A program made the position numbers and the translations under genes. The notes under the pieces were generated by a model. The model worked only from the letters and a program-made list of their open reading frames with translations. It had not been told where the DNA came from and did not search any database. A stretch of DNA of 37,000 nt from Planctomycetales bacterium 71-10 (GTDB taxonomy: Bacteria; Planctomycetota; Planctomycetia; Isosphaerales; Isosphaeraceae): contig MKTT01000003.1 in the NCBI GenBank assembly GCA_001898385.1, positions 1 through 37,000 of the forward strand, in the 5' to 3' direction. This document shows, in pieces, positions 32,868 to 37,000 of the stretch (position 1 is its first letter; each line of letters opens with the position of its first letter).

Positions 32868-33560
32868 TCACGCCGACGGGGCCGCGCCGGCCGCCCGTCG
32901 GCGGGCTCGCGACGTCCCGAGGACGACGGTCGCTCCTCCCGCGAGGAAGCTCGCGAGGGAGGCCGGCTCGGGGATCGCGGCGGGACGGATGACGGACGTG
33001 GTGCCGGCCGTCGGCATATAGGCGAGTTGATCGAAGCCGGGGACGTCCTGGCCCGACGATCCCAGCAACAGGGTCTCGGAGACGTCGAAGGACAGGCGCA
33101 ATTCGCCCGTCATCGTCGACGACGTGCCGATCCGGATGCGGGCGATCAGGTCGTTGCCGCCGGCCGTGACGTCGACCTCCGCGTCCAGATCGGCGAGGCT
33201 GTCGAGCAGGGTCAGCCTGGTCGCCGACCCGTCCTCGCCCCGCCCGACGCCCCGGCCGAAGCCGTCGCCGCCGAACACATAGCGGTCGACCGACGGGAGG
33301 TCGGTCAGGTCGTCTGGCAGGTCGGCGAAGTAATAGTCGCCGCCGACGCCGGGGATGCCGCCGGAACCTTCCAGGATCAGGCTCACCGTGTACGCGTTCA
33401 GGTTGGACGCCCCGGTCAACTTCAGGTCGACGGTGAAGAAGCCTCCCGCCTGGTACTCGCTCGGGGCGTTTTCGATCGAGAGCGTCGGGCCGGCGTCCGC
33501 CTGGCCGCCCAGGCTCGCAATGCAGAGGGTCGCCAGCAGGGCTCGGGTATAGTGCCTCAT
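32868..33560 (-). CDS. PEP-CTERM protein with a cohesin-like N-terminal domain (230 aa)
   Basis: The signal peptide is MRHYTRALLATLCIASLGGQADAG. The body (~26-190) starts TLSIENAPSEYQAGGFFTVDLKLTGASNLNAYTVSLILEG, which resembles the first strands of cohesin-type beta sandwiches, and ends with GELRLSFDVSETLLLG. The tail is IPEPASLASFLAGGATVVLGTSRARRR followed by AAGAAPSA: a PEP box, a hydrophobic stretch and an Arg cluster, with eight extra residues after it. It should be sorted by an exosortase. The dockerin-bearing FG-GAP protein gene is directly upstream (101 nt, same direction), a suggestive pairing if the cohesin-like guess is right. The 101-nt gap holds a large hairpin. Confidence 0.83.
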   Translation of the reverse strand: MRHYTRALLATLCIASLGGQADAGPTLSIENAPSEYQAGGFFTVDLKLTGASNLNAYTVSLILEGSGGIPGVGGDYYFADLPDDLTDLPSVDRYVFGGDGFGRGVGRGEDGSATRLTLLDSLADLDAEVDVTAGGNDLIARIRIGTSSTMTGELRLSFDVSETLLLGSSGQDVPGFDQLAYMPTAGTTSVIRPAAIPEPASLASFLAGGATVVLGTSRARRRAAGAAPSA

Positions 33561-33614
33561 GGGGAATCTCGCCTCAGGTGGTGGGATTGGGTCGCACAGC
33601 TTCTTGATCGGGGG

Positions 33615-33652
33615 GAGGCCCGCGGCGGGCCGTGACGCCGGCCGCGGGCCTC
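33615..33652 (-). terminator. 12-bp hairpin after the FG-GAP gene
   Basis: Perfect arms GAGGCCCGCGGC and GCCGCGGGCCTC with a 14-nt loop, 9 nt past the stop at 33662. On the minus strand it is followed by C-rich, not T-rich, sequence. It may attenuate read-through to the PEP-CTERM gene or protect the 3' end of the upstream mRNA. Confidence 0.45.
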
Positions 33653-33661
33653 GGGGCCGGG

Positions 33662-36600
33662 TCAGCGGTCCGAAAGGGACGATCCCCGCGCGAGGCCGGC
33701 GGCCTTCCCGGCGACGCGCACGGCCGCGATGCGGGACCTCTGGAGGGCGAGGGCCGGCGAGCCCCGGCGCATCGCCGTCGAGAATCGGCGATCGGCCCCT
33801 CCCCTCGAGGTCGGCCGCAGGGGCGACACGGTCGCGTCGGCGGCGTCCGTCCCCCGTGCCGCGAGGCCGACCGCGACGAGGCCGTCAGGGGCTGCGAGGG
33901 AGGCGGCCCTCGACGCGAGCGCCGAGGGCCGGACGATCCGGCCGCCCATCGCACGTTGGACGATCAGACGGTCGCGGACGTTGATCGAGCCGTCGCGGTC
34001 GAGGTCGGCGTCGACGTCCCAGTTGGAGGAACCGGGCCGCGACCCGGATGCGGCGTTGATCAAGGCGATGTCGACCTGATCCACGACGCCGTCGCCGCTG
34101 GCGTCGCCGAGCAGGCGGTGGAATGCGGACGTGTAGGACGCGCCGTCGTTGGTCGCCAGGGTGCGGCCGGCCGCGTTGGTGATCGCGGCGGCGTCGATCC
34201 GCCACTCGTACGCGCCGTCGGGCAGCGACTGCTTCGCCGAGTCGGCGGCCAACTCCCAGGTGAGCGTGCGCGTGGCCGGATCGTAGCGGAACTGCGAGGC
34301 CGACAGGCTCACGCGGCGCTCCGAACTCGTCCCGGGCTCCATGCCCAGATTGTAGAGGCCGACCGCGTCGACGATGGACCCGTCCGCGATCAGGTCGCCG
34401 ACGTTCACCGCCTCGCTGAACGTCCACGAGGCCCGATCGACGTAGGACCGCTGCCCCATCCCCCCCTGCACGACGACCGAATCGACCGTGGGCCGCTCGA
34501 TCACCGCCCGGTTCAGCAACACCCGGACACCCACGTCCGCGGTCGCCAGATCCGGACGGCCGTCGCCGTTGAAGTCTGCGACGATGAGCTGGCCGCCGCC
34601 GGTGTAGGTGGTCCTCGCCTGGAAGGTGCCGTCGCCGCGGCCCATCAGGAGGGTTACCCCGTAGTTCGAGACGCCGACCGCGACATCGAGCCGGCCGTCG
34701 AGGTTGAAGTCGCCGACGACGACCGAGTTTGGGCGGCCGCCGACATAGTATTCCTCCTGAGCCGGAAAGTATCTCTGAGCCCCCGCCGGGTAGACTCTGA
34801 GCCTACGGATCATCACCGTCACCGCATGATCCGAACTGTTCGCAAGGACCATGTCCGAGAAGCCGTCGCCGTCGAAGTCGCCGATGGCCAGGTCCACCTG
34901 GCCTTGGTGATCGCTGCGATAGTCGAAGTTGATGTCGAAGGACCCGTCTCCGCGGCCTAATAACACCAATGCATCCTGATCGCTACTATTCAACTCCTCG
35001 GTCAGACCAGCCAGATCCTGCACGCCGTCGCCGTCGAAGTCCCCGACATCCAAGGCGACGAAGCGGGCCCATGGGGCATAGTTCGTGCGCGAGGGGAATC
35101 CGCCGGAGCCGTCGCTCAGGAGTACCGTGATCCCGCCGGGTTTGTTGGCGATGGCCAGGTCGGGCCGACCGTCACCGTTGAAGTCGCCGGCTTTCATCTC
35201 GATGGCCAGGCCGGCCATGGCGAGGGTGGGTCCTGGTTCGAACGTCCCGTCGCCGCGCCCCTGGTAGAACGCGACCCGATCGAGTCTGTAGCCCAGCGCG
35301 AAGTCAAGAAATCCGTCGCTGTTGAAATCCTCCACCACCACGGATTCGACCCGACCGCCCGTCTCAACCCTCTCCCCCATCCGGAATGTGCCGTCGCCTC
35401 GCCCCATCAGGATAAAGGCGTCGGCGTAGACGCCCCGGGCGGCGACGAGGTCTAGCACGCCGTCGCCGTCGAAGTCGCCCGCCCCGAGCGTCTTGACGTC
35501 CCTCGGCTCCTCATAGGTCGAGACGACGAAGCTGCCATCGCCCCGGCCGGGGAGGATCAGTACCGAGGCGGTCGATCGCTTCGCCACGGCCAGGTCCAGG
35601 TCGCCGTCGCCGTCGAAGTCGGCCGTCGCGCAGGGATCCCCGAACGTATAGCCGCTCGAACGGAATGAGATCCTGCCCGGGAAGGTGCCGTCCCCGCCGC
35701 CCAGGAGGACCCCCTGGCCCCCGACGATGTCCAGGTGCCCGTCGCCGTTGAAGTCGGCGACGGACGCCGGCCCGCCGGTGACGCCCATATCGTCGGGGAC
35801 GTCGACGTCGAAGGAGCCATCCCCGCGGCCTATAAATATCGTCCTTCCCGTGCTATCCCCCGAGCCGGTGACGACGTCCAGGAAGCCGTCCTCATCGAAA
35901 TCCCCGATCGCCATGGACTCGGCGGACGAGAATCCTCGGGAGTAGGAAATGACGGGAGGGGCGAAGGTTCCATCGCCCCGGCCCAGCACCACGGATAGGT
36001 TCGTCGTTGTGGAGGAGGGGTCGATTGCGATCAGGTCCTTCAGCCCGTCGCCGTTGAAGTCGTTGGCCGTGAGTTCCCTCGGCCGCCGGCCGGCGGGGTA
36101 GGATGCCGGCCCGCCGAATGAGCCGTCCCCGTGGCCGAGGTAGATGGAGACCGTGTTATCGCTGTAGTTCGACACCGCCAGGTCCAGTCGCCCGTCGCCG
36201 TCGAAATCCGCCGCGGCGAGTGAACGAGCGGAACCACTCGCTCTCAAATCGACTTGGGCTTCGAACGTGCCGTCACCGCGCCCCATGAGCAGGGCGATCC
36301 GCCCCTCATCGCTGGACGAGATCGGGCTGATCGAAGCCGCGAGGTCCAGCCGCCCGTCGCCGTCGAAGTCGCCGGCGACCAGTCCACTCAGGCTCAGGGA
36401 GGAACTCAGCTGGATCGGCGGGATCTGGACGAACGTGCCGTCGCCCTGCCCCAGCAGCACCGAGATGGTATTCGGGGCCGAACCGATCGATGTCTCGTAT
36501 AGCGACAGGTTGGCGGTGATGAGATCGGCGTGGCCGTCGCCGTTCAGATCGCCCGAGAGGATGGCGAACGGTTCCCTCCCCAGCGTATACTCCTCGTTGG

Positions 36601-36730
36601 GGAACAGCCCGTGAGGGTCGGCGTCGAGGAGCCTCCGCGCCTCCAGGGCTTCGAGCGAAGGGCCGCGGGGCCTCCGGCTGCGAGGGGACGGCGCGTGCCG
36701 ATTCCGGTGGAATTGGGGTGTGTGGCTCAT
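33662..36730 (-). CDS. Secreted FG-GAP/VCBS double-propeller protein with LEPR-XLL-like start and dockerin-like domain (1022 aa)
   Basis: The ATG at 36730 is chosen because it places SLEALEARRLLDAD at residues 25-38, the usual spot for the LEPR-XLL-like motif; an ATG at 36859 gives a Pro-rich extension that looks noncoding. Fourteen FG-GAP repeats follow, with GDFDGDGRLDLA-type Ca loops and RGDGTF turns, which fits two seven-bladed propellers. A beta domain (WTFSEAVNVGDLI ... RTLTWELAADS) follows at ~740-880. Then comes a dockerin-like pair, GDASGDGVVDQVDIALIN and ADLDRDGSINVRDRLIVQRA. A final ~80-residue Ala/Arg/Ser-rich tail has no known motif. It is probably an extracellular binding or adhesion protein. 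The adjacent gene encodes a possible cohesin-like PEP-CTERM protein. Confidence 0.88.
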   Translation of the reverse strand: MSHTPQFHRNRHAPSPRSRRPRGPSLEALEARRLLDADPHGLFPNEEYTLGREPFAILSGDLNGDGHADLITANLSLYETSIGSAPNTISVLLGQGDGTFVQIPPIQLSSSLSLSGLVAGDFDGDGRLDLAASISPISSSDEGRIALLMGRGDGTFEAQVDLRASGSARSLAAADFDGDGRLDLAVSNYSDNTVSIYLGHGDGSFGGPASYPAGRRPRELTANDFNGDGLKDLIAIDPSSTTTNLSVVLGRGDGTFAPPVISYSRGFSSAESMAIGDFDEDGFLDVVTGSGDSTGRTIFIGRGDGSFDVDVPDDMGVTGGPASVADFNGDGHLDIVGGQGVLLGGGDGTFPGRISFRSSGYTFGDPCATADFDGDGDLDLAVAKRSTASVLILPGRGDGSFVVSTYEEPRDVKTLGAGDFDGDGVLDLVAARGVYADAFILMGRGDGTFRMGERVETGGRVESVVVEDFNSDGFLDFALGYRLDRVAFYQGRGDGTFEPGPTLAMAGLAIEMKAGDFNGDGRPDLAIANKPGGITVLLSDGSGGFPSRTNYAPWARFVALDVGDFDGDGVQDLAGLTEELNSSDQDALVLLGRGDGSFDINFDYRSDHQGQVDLAIGDFDGDGFSDMVLANSSDHAVTVMIRRLRVYPAGAQRYFPAQEEYYVGGRPNSVVVGDFNLDGRLDVAVGVSNYGVTLLMGRGDGTFQARTTYTGGGQLIVADFNGDGRPDLATADVGVRVLLNRAVIERPTVDSVVVQGGMGQRSYVDRASWTFSEAVNVGDLIADGSIVDAVGLYNLGMEPGTSSERRVSLSASQFRYDPATRTLTWELAADSAKQSLPDGAYEWRIDAAAITNAAGRTLATNDGASYTSAFHRLLGDASGDGVVDQVDIALINAASGSRPGSSNWDVDADLDRDGSINVRDRLIVQRAMGGRIVRPSALASRAASLAAPDGLVAVGLAARGTDAADATVSPLRPTSRGGADRRFSTAMRRGSPALALQRSRIAAVRVAGKAAGLARGSSLSDR

Positions 36731-36904
36731 GGGTCGCTGTTCGCTGGGGTGTTGGTGGCGGTAGGTCCGCGTGGGGCCGTCGTCCGGGATGGCGGCGCGC
36801 GGCGACGCCGCCGGGGGCGGGGCCTCGCCGGTCGATCCCGCCATGCGGGCCGGATCCATCTCCGTCGTAGGTACCTGCGAGAACCGCGGCGGGCGACCTC
36901 AAGG

Positions 36905-36931
36905 AAATCCGCCCGGATGCGGATTTTTTTT
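36905..36931 (+). terminator. Canonical rho-independent terminator, rightward
   Basis: Arms AAATCCGC (36905-36912) and GCGGATTT (36919-36926), 6-nt loop, then more T (T24-T31 of the line, eight in a row). This is the best intrinsic terminator in the window, yet no rightward gene ends here: everything from 32868 to 36730 is leftward. Read leftward it is preceded, not followed, by the A/T run. Confidence 0.65.
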
Positions 36932-37000
36932 CTAGGACGGCAAAGCCCGATTGATCGGCGTTCCGACGTCGGTTACACCTGGGGGAGTCCCTGCGACCAG

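Noticed and set aside
36963..36972. A 10-bp palindrome CCGACGTCGG near the right edge
   Set aside because: Short GC-rich palindromes of this kind are expected by chance in this composition, and the adjoining gene lies outside the window.

Overview
The window looks like chromosomal DNA of a high-GC planctomycete, most likely of the Isosphaeraceae type. This is inferred from gene content, not from a marker gene. The typical signs are three PEP-CTERM proteins, a DUF1559 pseudopilin-like protein, two large secreted proteins that begin with a 'FEALEGRRL / LEALEARRLL' (LEPR-XLL-like) motif and end in dockerin-like repeats, a Pirellula/Verrucomicrobium-type heme-binding (TIGR02603-like) protein, a CRTAC1/UnbV-ASPIC protein and a formylglycine sulfatase. 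No rRNA, tRNA, CRISPR array, transposase or prophage gene was seen.

Layout. 1-6.8 kb: the 3' part of a CRTAC1-family protein converges on a secreted GH106-like glycosidase, which diverges from a secreted monoheme protein. 7.0-11.8 kb: a 1386-aa beta-helix surface protein followed by a PEP-CTERM protein. 11.9-13.4 kb: a small membrane LRR protein and a class 3 lipase. 13.5-19.1 kb (minus): an ADP-ribosylglycohydrolase, a DUF1559 protein and a 1179-aa multidomain flavo-/iron-sulfur oxidoreductase resembling a fused NfnA/NfnB. 19.1-22.2 kb: a PEP-CTERM gene, a three-gene minus cluster of small proteins (membrane protein, BamE-like protein, Zn ribbon) and a nested palindromic REP-like element. 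22.3-24.8 kb: a HerA-like ATPase. 24.8-29.7 kb (minus): acyltransferase, PPK2 kinase, a secreted TPR protein and a small DcrB/PsbP-like protein. 29.9-32.8 kb (plus): sulfatase, trpS and a GlsB/YeaQ membrane protein. 32.9-36.7 kb (minus): a PEP-CTERM protein and a 1022-aa FG-GAP protein with 14 repeats.

Much of the coding capacity serves the cell envelope and exterior: secreted hydrolases (glycosidase, sulfatase), adhesin- or scaffold-like repeat proteins, and sorted PEP-CTERM proteins. The rest is housekeeping (trpS, ppk2) and redox metabolism. I found no clear multi-gene novel defence or biosynthetic system. The best leads are the fused NfnAB-like enzyme with a palindrome-rich control region, the nested REP-like element, the chlamydial Pmp-like beta-helix protein, the orphan HerA-like ATPase, and several dyad or terminator structures without an obvious explanation. 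Very long antisense open frames occur throughout and are best explained by the strong G/C bias at third codon positions.
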